NCBI RefSeq assembly: GCF_034047335.1
Contig: NZ_CP139137.1
Span: forward strand, 1,550,001 to 1,614,000
Length of the DNA stretch: 64,000 nucleotides
From: Chryseobacterium sp. JJR-5R
GTDB taxonomy: Bacteria > Bacteroidota > Bacteroidia > Flavobacteriales > Weeksellaceae
Direction: 5' to 3'
The notes under the pieces are model-generated. The model was not told the origin of the DNA. It worked only from the letters and a program-made list of their open reading frames with translations, and did no database searches. The first letter of the stretch is position 1. Every line of letters begins with the position of its first letter. The position numbers and the translations under genes were made by a program. This document shows, in pieces, positions 8,113 to 16,409 of the stretch.

Positions 8113-9176
8113 ATTATTTTAATTTATTTAGTAATATTTTAATTACAAAAGGAGTTCAAAGAGTATTAATTATTGATTTACAGAGAGATCATGCGGAATT
8201 ATTCCCTCTTGAGCTTTTTGATATTATTGAGGAGTTAAAAGAAAAATCAATAGAAGATACAATGCAGTCTTACGATTCTGAATCTCAGGAATTTATCAAA
8301 GAATACATTGAGATACTGTTGGAGAAGGAGTTTGGGTTTGTGACTAAAGATGAATGGGATGTTAACTTTCCTCCTTTTTCATATGATTTTAAGGTTCCCA
8401 ATGACATTACTAATGCTTATTTGGAGATTGATGATCTAAGTATTCTGACTCAAGTCAATCAATCATTATCTAATCTTAATACGGCACATATTGTTATCTA
8501 TTATAATCAATGTTTGTCTATTAAAGATATCAGTTATATAGAAAACTCATTCAAGGGTTCCCCGGTAACTTCTATAGAAATTTTCTCAAAGTATTCAGAG
8601 ATTCTGAATGAAGAATTTTTCAATGTAGCAGATACAATCTGTTCCAGAATTTATAATATGGTATTTTACTCAAGTCCTCAAATACCGTTTAAGCTGCAGG
8701 ACAAATTTAAATTCACAGTATCTTTTACCCATGAGCAAATAGAGCTGAAATCTTGTGGCAAAGTAGATCTAAAATATTTTAATGTTAATTTGCCTAAAGT
8801 ATCAGAGGCAACGAACCATAATTCATGTCTCTATAAAAAAATTGGTGTTGATCGGGATGGCAATATCAAAAACTGTCCGGCGATGGCCCAATGTTTCGGA
8901 AATATTAAGAGTACTCCATTAGAAGAGGTGATAAAACAAGAAGATTTCAAAAAATACTGGAATCTTACTAAAGATCAAATAGAAACCTGTAAAGACTGCG
9001 AATTCAGGTATATCTGTACCGATTGCAGAGCTTTTACAGAAAGGAATACTACAAATAATTCCGGACTTGATGTTTCCAAACCTTTAAAATGCGGCTATAA
9101 CCCCTATACCGTAGAGTGGAAAGAATGGAGTACAAATCCGCTAAAGAAAAAGGCAATACAATATTATAAGATGTAA
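8109..9176 (+). CDS. gwsS: Grasp-with-spasm system SPASM-domain peptide maturase
   Basis: The 355-aa protein starts at GTG 8109; the N-terminal text FNLFSNILITKGVQRVLIIDLQR is typical of this family, which supports the start. The canonical radical-SAM CxxxCxxC motif is absent. Instead the C-terminal third has a full SPASM-type cysteine set: SCLYKKIG, NCPAMAQCFG, CKDCEFRYICTDCRAF and a last Cys in KCGYNP (about residues 240-335), expected to hold auxiliary iron-sulfur clusters. SPASM domains usually help radical SAM enzymes bind peptide substrates. In this family the domain is paired with an ATP-grasp enzyme and one or more GG-leader peptides. The chemistry carried out is not established. Confidence 0.88.
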   Translation: MNYFNLFSNILITKGVQRVLIIDLQRDHAELFPLELFDIIEELKEKSIEDTMQSYDSESQEFIKEYIEILLEKEFGFVTKDEWDVNFPPFSYDFKVPNDITNAYLEIDDLSILTQVNQSLSNLNTAHIVIYYNQCLSIKDISYIENSFKGSPVTSIEIFSKYSEILNEEFFNVADTICSRIYNMVFYSSPQIPFKLQDKFKFTVSFTHEQIELKSCGKVDLKYFNVNLPKVSEATNHNSCLYKKIGVDRDGNIKNCPAMAQCFGNIKSTPLEEVIKQEDFKKYWNLTKDQIETCKDCEFRYICTDCRAFTERNTTNNSGLDVSKPLKCGYNPYTVEWKEWSTNPLKKKAIQYYKM

Positions 9177-9265
9177 GATATTACAGAAATCCGCAGCATC
9201 TCTAAACAATTTTTCTGACAGTTTAATTTTGTCTGCTACGATCAAACTTATATTAAACGTATAAT

Positions 9266-9287
9266 AAAACACGACACCTTTTGTCGC
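9266..9287. repeat. Hairpin motif CGACA-N5-TGTCG, copy 2
   Basis: Same unit as at 5069-5090, here about 25 nt upstream of the truncated DUF2911 copy. The following TCAATGAAACTCAAAG is shared with copy 1. Confidence 0.6.
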
Positions 9288-9311
9288 ATTACCGCAATAG
9301 CTTAGCAAAAA

Positions 9312-9750
9312 ATGGTCAATGAAACTCAAAGCAATGATACAGGAAAAATCAAAGATGCCAACATCACCATCGCGTACAGCAGCCCATCCGTGAAAGGGCG
9401 TACCATCTGGGGCGGCCTGGAAGCATATGGTAAAGTCTGGCGCGCGGGTGCCAATGAAGCCACCACGTTTGAAACGGATAAAGACCTTACCGTTCAGGGC
9501 AAGAAACTGCCGGCCGGTAAATACAGCTTTTTCCTGATCCCTAAAGAAAGCGGAACCTGGACGGCCATCTTTAACAAAGAGCCCAAACAGTGGGGCGTCT
9601 ACAAATACGCACCGTCAAAAGACGCTTTACGGGTAGACGTAAAAACAAAAGCTTTACCAGCAACCCAGGAAGCTTTGGTCTACAAAATCAACAAAAAACG
9701 GTTTCACCATGGATTGGGATAAAATCTCTGTTCCTGTAGAGATTAAGTAA
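9312..9750 (+). pseudogene. Second DUF2911 copy, truncated at the 5' end and frameshifted near the 3' end
   Basis: From about 9340 the DNA is nearly identical to the intact DUF2911 gene, but the signal peptide and first ~35 residues are replaced by unrelated sequence (MVNETQSND). Near the end an extra A in a poly-A run (AACAAAAAACGG against AACAAAAACGG) shifts the frame. Translation would stop at 9722 with RFHHGLG instead of running to the original stop at 9748-9750. The product would be cytosolic and lack its last strand. The copy is the right arm of a direct repeat enclosing the RiPP island. Confidence 0.88.
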
Positions 9751-9768
9751 GTTTTAATTTTAAAAGTT

Positions 9769-9795
9769 AAATCCCGGTGAGCCGGGATTTTTTTG
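9769..9795 (+). terminator. Intrinsic terminator after the DUF2911 copy
   Basis: AATCCCGG / CCGGGATT stem with a TGAG-type loop and T-run, a close copy of the terminator at 4639-4669. Confidence 0.8.
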
Positions 9796-9866
9796 TGGTT
9801 GTGTATGCATCGGCAAGGATGCCATTGCTCTTATATGTTTTCAAAAATTTGAACAATAATAATTTG

Positions 9867-10934
9867 TTATTCAAATTTTCTTTTAAATATTTGCCACTTT
9901 TCAAATAGAGGATGCCAGTTTGTTTCTACATCTACTATTTTAGATGATTGCTCCTCAAAATAATTGATTAAAAAATTAAGTTGAGAATGGCTATCATCAC
10001 TAATAACTTTTATTTGTTCAAGTAGAAAATCAATTACTTCATCTATAGTAGGTCTTTCTGCTGGGTTTATTAGTAGCATTTTTTCTATAAAACTTATATA
10101 GTTTTTATTTTCACTATAATTTTCAAATTGAATTTTACAATCATTAGCTATCCACTTTATCCAATATTTACTTCCAGTCCATTTTTTTGAGTTTCTAGTC
10201 TGAGGTTTAGGCCACCAATCATGTAGTTTAATACCAACAGGATGATAACCATTTGTTAGTAATTCGAAAAAAATAACTCCTATTGCAAAAATGTCAGTAG
10301 CTGAACTTAAATCAGTTTTGTTCCATTGTTCTGGAGCCATATATGGTCTTGATCCATCGTGTAAATTAATATCTGTAAAAGCATTTGCAAGTCCAAAATC
10401 AGCTACTATTGCTAGATTATAGATATCTAAATCTGGAAGGTCTGTAAATTGCTCTCTAACATTTTGAATAAATATGTTCGAAGGCTTGATATCTTGGTGA
10501 GAAACTAACCCCTTTTTATAACAATGTCTTAGTCCGACACATGTATAAACGAGTATTGAAAGTTTTGTTAATATTGATACTTCAGTCGTTCTTATTAGCT
10601 TTGCCAAGTCATTGCCCCAATACCTGAATGATACAATAGGGGTATTTAGAACAATGTCAAAATCGGAAGGCCAATGAACAAATTTATTGTGATAGAAAGA
10701 TAATTGAAGATACATCTCCCTCACAAATCTTTTTCCTATCTCTTCATTAGGAATATTTTCAAATGACTTTGGAACCTTAATACAGGAGTATCGAGGGAAA
10801 GTATTACTTCCATGGTCAAAAACAAATATTTCACCACACATACCTTCGTTAATATCAATACATTTTGCATCGCTCTCAAAACCTTCAAGAAGCTTTATTT
10901 TTTCCTTCTGTTCTAATTCAAAAAAATTCATCAT
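9867..10934 (-). CDS. Hanks-type serine/threonine protein kinase
   Basis: The catalytic loop reads VSHQDIKPSNIFI (HQD in place of HRD). The Mg-binding loop is VADFGLANAF, the APE motif appears as YMAPEQW, and DIFAIGVIFFELLTNGYHPVG follows, so the kinase looks active. There is no obvious transmembrane or sensor domain; after the kinase core only ~80 residues remain. I place the start at the Met of MMNFFELEQ, because the upstream extension is hydrophobic, AT-rich and unlike the family. The gene lies 110 nt (from this start) downstream of the RT-nitrilase on the same strand and shares its very AT-rich composition, so both probably form one defence operon. A kinase is not a usual partner of this RT class. 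Confidence 0.85.
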   Translation of the reverse strand: MMNFFELEQKEKIKLLEGFESDAKCIDINEGMCGEIFVFDHGSNTFPRYSCIKVPKSFENIPNEEIGKRFVREMYLQLSFYHNKFVHWPSDFDIVLNTPIVSFRYWGNDLAKLIRTTEVSILTKLSILVYTCVGLRHCYKKGLVSHQDIKPSNIFIQNVREQFTDLPDLDIYNLAIVADFGLANAFTDINLHDGSRPYMAPEQWNKTDLSSATDIFAIGVIFFELLTNGYHPVGIKLHDWWPKPQTRNSKKWTGSKYWIKWIANDCKIQFENYSENKNYISFIEKMLLINPAERPTIDEVIDFLLEQIKVISDDSHSQLNFLINYFEEQSSKIVDVETNWHPLFEKWQIFKRKFE

Positions 10935-11044
10935 ACTATATATCGTTTTAAAATTATTGTCTATAAGAAAAATGATATTAATTATATTAAATCTCAAATA
11001 AAGTATTTAATTTATGAATAACAACTTTTTATAAAATTCAGCTA

Positions 11045-14000
11045 TTATATATTATTTATACGCTTTAAAACTTCTTCTAAAGAAAATTCAGGAGGTAAGG
11101 GTTTAAACTCTTTACTTGTGTTTATTGATGATTTTATTCTCTGGAAATTTCTGAGTTTTTGAATTTCAATCTGTCCTACTAATATAGTATCATTTATACC
11201 ACCTTTCAACTTTAATAAATCTTTTGTTGCTGTGTCCTTAGGTTGAGTCAATCTGGTATCACCATATTTGCTGGTGTTGACTTGCGCAACAAAACAGTGC
11301 AAATCTCTAGAAGTTGCTTCTACAATATTTGAAAAATAAGATGTATCCTTATTCCATTCGACACCAATTAATAAATCAATTTTTGCCTTTAATTTTTCTC
11401 TGTGACTAATATTAGCTAGTTCAAAACAGTAACATACTGAAAAGTAAATATTTCTGTAATTAATAATATCATAGCGAGACGGTATAGGTTTTGGTATAGC
11501 GAAATGATATTTATTAATCAAATGCTCCTCACCAGGAGAGTAGTTGTTTTTTAATCTAAAAATCACAGTTGCATCATTGATACCATTAATCTTTTGTGGT
11601 AACATAGAAACTACAAAGTTAAATGACGTATTATTTATGGTGAGGTGCTCAATGCCTGATACAGTCATAATTTGATTATCAATGGAAAATCTTCCTAATG
11701 CAGAAATTAGACGCATGGGCATAAAGTTTTCAGGAAATATTAATATTTGAGCATCTGACTTTCTCGCTTTCGATAGTATTTTGGATAATTTATTTATTCT
11801 TTCATGTGATAATATTGGTGAATCTAAAACACTTGCTATTATATTATCCTCTAAAACATCGGTATTTGCAAATGCAATTTTTGGATTGTACAATTTATCC
11901 TCTTTATTTACTGTAAACTTATTCAACAAAAAATTTTCTTCAGACCCATCTAACTTGTTTATTGTGTAAAATTTATTTTTAAGGTTTTGATTTAATTCGT
12001 GGCTTGGTCTATGCTTAGAATTTCCTATACGATATAAATTAAATGCAATATCCAAATAATCTATTTTTTTGAAAGATTTATTGCCTTTGAAAGTATCATT
12101 TTCATAGACTTCTTCTTCTTCATATTCCTCTAGAATATCATATAAAATATTGGTTTCATTTATTTCGGACTTCGTCATAGTTTTAGCACCAAATTTTTGA
12201 AACTCCTCAAAAGCAGAACCAATACAGCATTCCCAAAATTTTATAGGTCTTGGTGAATTTTCTAATAGTATAGGATCAAGTTTATAATTTTTTATATGAA
12301 GATTTTTGTCAATTAAATTTAGATGACCATTTTTTCCCTCTTCTGTATAATTTAACAATGGTATGGACACATAATGATGCCTAATCATATTAGACTTTCT
12401 AATTCTAAATCCTATTCTTCCACTAGATTTATCCGGATTTACAAAAGAAAATTCAGCAAACAATAAAGCGAAATTTTTTCGATTAATTTTATTGGACTGA
12501 AACTCAAAATTCTTATTTACATCATAGTCTTTTAAAAATTTTAAATTCAGTGAAATGCTCATTTCAAAAGCGAAAAATAAATATTGTGTTAAAGCATCAT
12601 GCACTTGCATTGCAATTGCTGTTGGTAAAGTACTTTCTTTCGATTTATCACTTGCATCAATATTGTCTATTTGTTCTAAACAGTGAAATAAAAATTTCGT
12701 GAAAGAGTTAGGATCATTGTCTACAACAAATAACGTTAATATTTTTTCCCATAGTTTATAGAATGTTAAGCAATTTTCTCCTTTAAAGAATTTTAATATT
12801 TTATCTTTTTCTAAATCAGATATTTTTTCTCGTTTTCTAAGACCTAGATTTATTTTATGTGAAAGATAAACAGATAAACCAAATCGGTCCTCTTTGTAAT
12901 CTTTTAAAGTTCTTATCTTGCCGTCAGTGCTATCATATGATAAATGGTAAGCACTTTCTTCAAATTCTATTAAGTTATCCTCATCATTTGGCATATCTCT
13001 AAATTCACTGGACTTCTCTTCAATTTCTTTTTTTAGTTTATCTATGACAACACTTGATTCATCTTTGTCAAAATAATGAATCATAGTTTTATCGCTTTGG
13101 CAATATAGAGAAGGATAACCGTTGATTTTAAAGATTCTATTTTCTGGCTTAATAAAATTTCCGTCAACAGAAAATGGCGAATCAACAACTTTTATTAAAG
13201 GATGAAAGTTTTTTAATATATATAGTTCAATTTCAGTCAAATCCTCTAACTTAAAACTTATTTTTTTATCAGATAATTGTTTTTTATAATCTTCAAAAGA
13301 GGTATAATATTCATCTAATAATTTACTTTCATAATCTGCTGTATTAGGCTCTGATAAAACGATTAAAATATCATCTACATATCTACCGTAATATGCAGGT
13401 TTATATTTCTCAAGTATAATTTTGTCAAAATCTTTTAGATATTCATTTGCTATAATCAGCGATGATTGCAGGCCTATTGGAATAATAAATTTTTTAATTT
13501 CACCATTTTCTGTAACTTCTTGTGTGAAGTCATATGGGATTTTCAATTGTAAAACTTTTTCTGTAAATGTTCGATGTAAGTTTTCCATTAGAATATTAAG
13601 ATTATCTTTACCATCAGAGCGAAAATAATTTTCAGATATTCTCGCTGAGTAGTAATAATCTTTAATGTCTAAATTTAAGAAAAGAGTATTCTTATTATTT
13701 TTTAATAACTGTTGCGCAGTATTAACTGCATTATCTCGCCAATATTGATATTGAGAAAAATAGGGCTTATATAAGGCCGAACCAAAAACAACTTTTGATT
13801 TGTCTTTTGTTAATAATAATCTGTTTCCTATACACTCATCTGCTAAAGCAGCATCTTTAACTACGCCATCGTTAATCGTCCATAAAACTGCAATAATATG
13901 TAATTCAATTGGTGCATGTATAAATGCTGTAACTTTATCAAGAAAATATTTCTTTTTAATCCTTTTATTAGTAATAATATAATGAAGAGAGTTATTTTGA

Positions 14001-14353
14001 ATAAATTTTTTAGGATATACTGTTACAGATATTTCTTCTAATAGTTGATCAAAAAATAGTTGATCTTTAGAATAATTATTTAATGCCTCAGTTAAAATTT
14101 TAAACTTATCTTCTAATGTAATTTCAGAAAAAGTAGGTTTGTTTATATCATCAACGTCCTTTGTATTAGAATATCTACTTACAAACTGAACTTCAGAAAA
14201 AACAAAGTCATTTTTCAAGTAATTCGTTTCAAACTCTACAATTTGTTCTCGCAATAATAAATCCCCTGAATCATAAAATACGGTTGTTCTTAGTTTATTA
14301 TATGCGTTTTTTATATTTTCAACCGTAAATTTTCTCATATTTCTGTGAATCAT
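11045..14353 (-). CDS. drt1: Reverse transcriptase-nitrilase fusion, DRT type 1 (UG1)-like antiphage protein
   Basis: This 1102-aa protein has an N-terminal reverse transcriptase. RT motif A is FLNLDIKDYYYS (Asp229), motif B is IGLQSSLIIANEYL (about 293-306), and the catalytic motif C is YVDD (325-328). The C-terminal ~240 residues are a nitrilase/carbon-nitrogen hydrolase domain: Glu in FPENF (about 875), a candidate Lys in NKYHF (about 948) and the nucleophile region VCYCFELAN (about 974-976), followed by GVEWN. RT-nitrilase fusions define the DRT1/UG1 class of defence-associated RTs that block phage. The gene sits between an XRE regulator upstream and a protein kinase downstream on the same strand. 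Base composition is far more AT-rich than the flanking host-like genes, which suggests acquisition. Confidence 0.9.
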   Translation of the reverse strand: MIHRNMRKFTVENIKNAYNKLRTTVFYDSGDLLLREQIVEFETNYLKNDFVFSEVQFVSRYSNTKDVDDINKPTFSEITLEDKFKILTEALNNYSKDQLFFDQLLEEISVTVYPKKFIQNNSLHYIITNKRIKKKYFLDKVTAFIHAPIELHIIAVLWTINDGVVKDAALADECIGNRLLLTKDKSKVVFGSALYKPYFSQYQYWRDNAVNTAQQLLKNNKNTLFLNLDIKDYYYSARISENYFRSDGKDNLNILMENLHRTFTEKVLQLKIPYDFTQEVTENGEIKKFIIPIGLQSSLIIANEYLKDFDKIILEKYKPAYYGRYVDDILIVLSEPNTADYESKLLDEYYTSFEDYKKQLSDKKISFKLEDLTEIELYILKNFHPLIKVVDSPFSVDGNFIKPENRIFKINGYPSLYCQSDKTMIHYFDKDESSVVIDKLKKEIEEKSSEFRDMPNDEDNLIEFEESAYHLSYDSTDGKIRTLKDYKEDRFGLSVYLSHKINLGLRKREKISDLEKDKILKFFKGENCLTFYKLWEKILTLFVVDNDPNSFTKFLFHCLEQIDNIDASDKSKESTLPTAIAMQVHDALTQYLFFAFEMSISLNLKFLKDYDVNKNFEFQSNKINRKNFALLFAEFSFVNPDKSSGRIGFRIRKSNMIRHHYVSIPLLNYTEEGKNGHLNLIDKNLHIKNYKLDPILLENSPRPIKFWECCIGSAFEEFQKFGAKTMTKSEINETNILYDILEEYEEEEVYENDTFKGNKSFKKIDYLDIAFNLYRIGNSKHRPSHELNQNLKNKFYTINKLDGSEENFLLNKFTVNKEDKLYNPKIAFANTDVLEDNIIASVLDSPILSHERINKLSKILSKARKSDAQILIFPENFMPMRLISALGRFSIDNQIMTVSGIEHLTINNTSFNFVVSMLPQKINGINDATVIFRLKNNYSPGEEHLINKYHFAIPKPIPSRYDIINYRNIYFSVCYCFELANISHREKLKAKIDLLIGVEWNKDTSYFSNIVEATSRDLHCFVAQVNTSKYGDTRLTQPKDTATKDLLKLKGGINDTILVGQIEIQKLRNFQRIKSSINTSKEFKPLPPEFSLEEVLKRINNI

Positions 14354-14460
14354 AGTATTTTAGTTTTATTGCTCACAATTTAATGAAAAAAGTTAGATAT
14401 GCATAAGTCTAGAATAGGAATTTTTCTTCGTATTTCTAAAACAAAAAATCCCAACTCTCG

Positions 14461-14769
14461 TCAGGATTTTCTTTTATTTTGATTTTTAAATTCTTTTTGT
14501 AGCTCATCTATTTCACTTTCAATCTTTTTTAATTCTTTTTCATTTAGTTTTGTAAATAAAAATAACATATCAATTTTAAAAAAATTACAGAACTTAACAA
14601 GCGTTTCTACCGTTGGATTTGTTTCTGCTCTTTCAATTCTACCCACTTGATTACTTGAAAGATTTATCTCGTTTCCAAGTTGTAACTGGGAAAGTTTATT
14701 CTTTAATCTATAAAATTGAAACAACTTTCCAATTTGAAATTTTAACTCTTCTATTTCCCATATATACAT
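14461..14769 (-). CDS. XRE-family helix-turn-helix regulator (copy 1 module)
   Basis: The 102-aa protein has an XRE HTH: LSQLQLGNEINLSSNQVGRI followed by ERAETNPTVETLVKFCNFF. A short charged C-terminal helix follows. It lies 108 nt upstream of the RT-nitrilase on the same strand and diverges from a conserved structured RNA. A perfect palindrome (14802-14821) lies between its start and the RNA promoter, placed to control both directions. It is only distantly similar to the XRE protein in the equivalent position at 51.5-51.9 kb. Confidence 0.88.
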   Translation of the reverse strand: MYIWEIEELKFQIGKLFQFYRLKNKLSQLQLGNEINLSSNQVGRIERAETNPTVETLVKFCNFFKIDMLFLFTKLNEKELKKIESEIDELQKEFKNQNKRKS

Positions 14770-14801
14770 TTAGTAAATTTTGGACTTTCTTAAATTTTTC
14801 A

Positions 14802-14821
14802 ACAACACATTTATGTGTTGT
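14802..14821. promoter_or_regulatory. Perfect palindrome, likely operator of the adjacent XRE regulator
   Basis: ACAACACAT-TT-ATGTGTTGT lies 32 nt upstream of the XRE start codon and ends 14 nt before the TATATTTG box of the opposite promoter. The equivalent position of the second module holds a different palindrome with the same 14-nt spacing. Confidence 0.7.
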
Positions 14822-14835
14822 ATTTGTTTTTTTAT

Positions 14836-14843
14836 TATATTTG
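14836..14843 (+). promoter_or_regulatory. -7 box (TATATTTG) of the structured-RNA promoter, copy 1
   Basis: It fits TAnnTTTG and is embedded in TTTTTTTATTATATTTGC, identical to the second copy at 51944-51951. The conserved part of the module begins here. Confidence 0.65.
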
Positions 14844-14849
14844 CAAAAT

Positions 14850-15025
14850 AAGTTACATCAAAGTAACTTTGCGATACTTCAAATAACAATAGAAGCTATT
14901 GCTTAGAAATCTCGATCTGAAAACTGGTAATTTTTAACACACGAGACGATAAGCAGGAAGCTCACGACCTAGGCGTGGGCTCTCTTATCTGTGTGTAAGG
15001 TATACCAGTACCTCAGATCGGATAT
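14850..15025 (+). ncRNA. Structured RNA, copy 1 (5' leader or independent transcript)
   Basis: A first hairpin AAGTTAC...GTAACTT (14850-14869) is followed by a long rod at 14913-15020. Its stems are CGATCTGA with TCAGATCG, ACTGGTA with TACCAGT, ACACAC with GTGTGT, GATAAG with CTTATC and AGCTCACG with CGTGGGCT, closed by the loop ACCTAGG. The second copy keeps every stem while changing bases on both sides. CGAACTGA/TCAGTTCG and GTACAC/GTGTAC are compensatory double changes, which is direct evidence for selection on RNA structure. I cannot assign it to a named RNA family. It lies directly downstream of a -7 box and upstream of a ~190-aa protein gene. Confidence 0.8.
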
Positions 15026-15329
15026 GTAGAGTTCCATGCCATTTTATTTTATGCCGGCCGGTATTCTGCGGCCTTTCTAAGCCGCTTTCTAAAAATACAG
15101 TATCAGACTGCACTATACAATGGGGTGTACAACTCATTGCGGCTTTACATTAAAGCTTATAAAAACACAAATTTCATTTATATCAATGCTTTCCGATGTC
15201 TTCTGGTTACTCAAAGACCTTACTATGTCCTTTTCAAACCAGAAGGCACTCAGGAAAGTTGTGTTTTCAATGCTATAAATCCATATGGCCAAGGCCAGGA
15301 AAACCATTAAATCAAAAAAAACAGAACCT
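15026..15329 (+). other. Conserved leader between structured RNA and the ~190-aa gene, copy 1
   Basis: About 300 nt, roughly 75-85% identical by eye to 52131-52438. Especially conserved are ATACAGTATCAGACTGCA, AATGGGGTGTACAAC and TTGCGGCTTTACAT. A reading frame (FLKIQYQTALYNGVYNSLRL, YIKAYKNTNFIYI) is open here and in the other copy with several synonymous changes, but it lacks a convincing start. In copy 2 it shifts frame after FIYI. Whether this is a decayed small gene or untranslated leader is open. Confidence 0.5.
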
Positions 15330-15890
15330 ATGAAAAATAATAAAATAGACCTGGAATCCCGGTTTTGGTCCGGCCGGAGCAAACATTCATCCGTACCGTT
15401 ACTGGAACTGTTTTTCGAGTTCCATGACCTGGTGACGGCGAAGGAGCGTCTCAACCTCATCATGCAGTACGCGGTACAGGGGAAAACGCGGATCCCGGAA
15501 GATCCTTCGGTGGTCTTTCACTTCCACCAGTCGCTGCGGTCGCTGATCCGGGCCGGGTGGTGCCTCAGGAAGAAATCCGGGAAATGGATAGGAGAGGCAG
15601 TTCCGGATGCCGGCAATCCGCTGATGTACGGTTCGCTTTCGGAGGAAGAATACCGTGATCCGGTCAGGGTGTTCCGTCAAGCCTTTAAAGAGTACCGCAC
15701 TGATGAACTTGAAGACTTCCTTTCGGACATCGTGTATTTCTCCCTCGGGACGTTCAACCATGTGCCGGAGCGCAATATCGTGGGCCCGTACCTCCACCTG
15801 ATTAAAATGCTGGACGCGGCGTGGCTCATCGTGGAACGGAGAAACGGCAGAAAGAAATTAAAAGTCACAAAAACAGTCAGTGTGCAGTAA
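15330..15890 (+). CDS. ~187-aa protein of unknown function, module copy 1
   Basis: The start at 15330 (MKNNKIDLESRFWSG) is chosen because the paralogue at 52439 begins the same way and similarity at the protein level starts here. The protein has no signal peptide or membrane segment. Conserved blocks shared with the paralogue are LLELFFEFHDLVTAKERLN, RIPEDPSVVFHFHQSLRS, RAGWCLRKKSGKW, GSLSEEEYRD and DFLSDIVYFSLGTFNHVPER. Helical, Trp/Phe-rich; I recognise no family. Composition is host-like and GC-richer than the AT-rich island to the left. It follows the structured RNA on the same strand and is probably expressed from that promoter. A link to Bacteroides RteC-type regulators was considered on size only and is not supported. 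Confidence 0.8.
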   Translation: MKNNKIDLESRFWSGRSKHSSVPLLELFFEFHDLVTAKERLNLIMQYAVQGKTRIPEDPSVVFHFHQSLRSLIRAGWCLRKKSGKWIGEAVPDAGNPLMYGSLSEEEYRDPVRVFRQAFKEYRTDELEDFLSDIVYFSLGTFNHVPERNIVGPYLHLIKMLDAAWLIVERRNGRKKLKVTKTVSVQ

Positions 15891-15898
15891 AGAAGCTT

Positions 15899-16337
15899 TA
15901 ACACATAAGGCACATGAGATTGAAGAGGCTCGTGTTGCGCATATTTTAGAGCACATCAGAATGAAACCTCGAAGAGGTTCGACAATTCATTAATTAAATC
16001 AGAAAAATACCTGAGGCAAAATCAAAGATTTTCTTATTGGTTAAGCTTACTTCCGATCCGGTGGCTGAGCGGAGCCAAATCCACGTTATTATTTATAAAA
16101 ATCTGCGCGGTTCTTTGGAATCTTTAACCACAAAAGTCACAAAAGATATTCTTGCTTCATTAAAAAATTAAATACCTGATGCTGAAAAGAGCACACAAAA
16201 GTTTTTAAAAACCTTGAAAAGGTTCGCGAATTCTTTAATAAAATAAATATGAGATGAGACAAATCTTTGATTTTTAATCTCATGTGTTCTGAAAATATTT
16301 TCAAGCTATTCAAATCTTCTCTGTGACTTATGTGTTA
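15899..16337. repeat. Intergenic repeat field with an inverted pair
   Basis: Between the ~187-aa gene and the next lipoprotein gene there is no good reading frame. TAACACATAAGGCACATGAG (15899-15918) and the reverse complement of TAACACATAAGTCACAGAG (16316-16337) form an inverted pair about 400 nt apart. Other repeat-like phrases are AACCACAAAAGTCACAAAAG (about 16.12 kb), CTCGAAGAGGTTCG / CTTGAAAAGGTTCG and AAAAATCTGCGCGG. They resemble the dispersed intergenic repeats seen at 3.9-4.0 kb. Confidence 0.5.
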
Positions 16338-16409
16338 AATACAAGCCAATCATCTGTAAAAACATGTGGGAGATTTTAACCGACGAAGAAGTAAAGATAT
16401 TTTTCAGAA

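Noticed and set aside
14850..15025. Retron msr/msd element
   Set aside because: A long structured RNA near a reverse transcriptase invites this reading, but the RT is divergent and of the RT-nitrilase class, and the second RNA copy has no RT nearby.
15285..15329. Longer start for the ~187-aa protein of module 1
   Set aside because: The extra 15 codons are not conserved as protein and lie in the leader; both copies share MK(N/K)N(K/S)IDLESRFWSG as the beginning.
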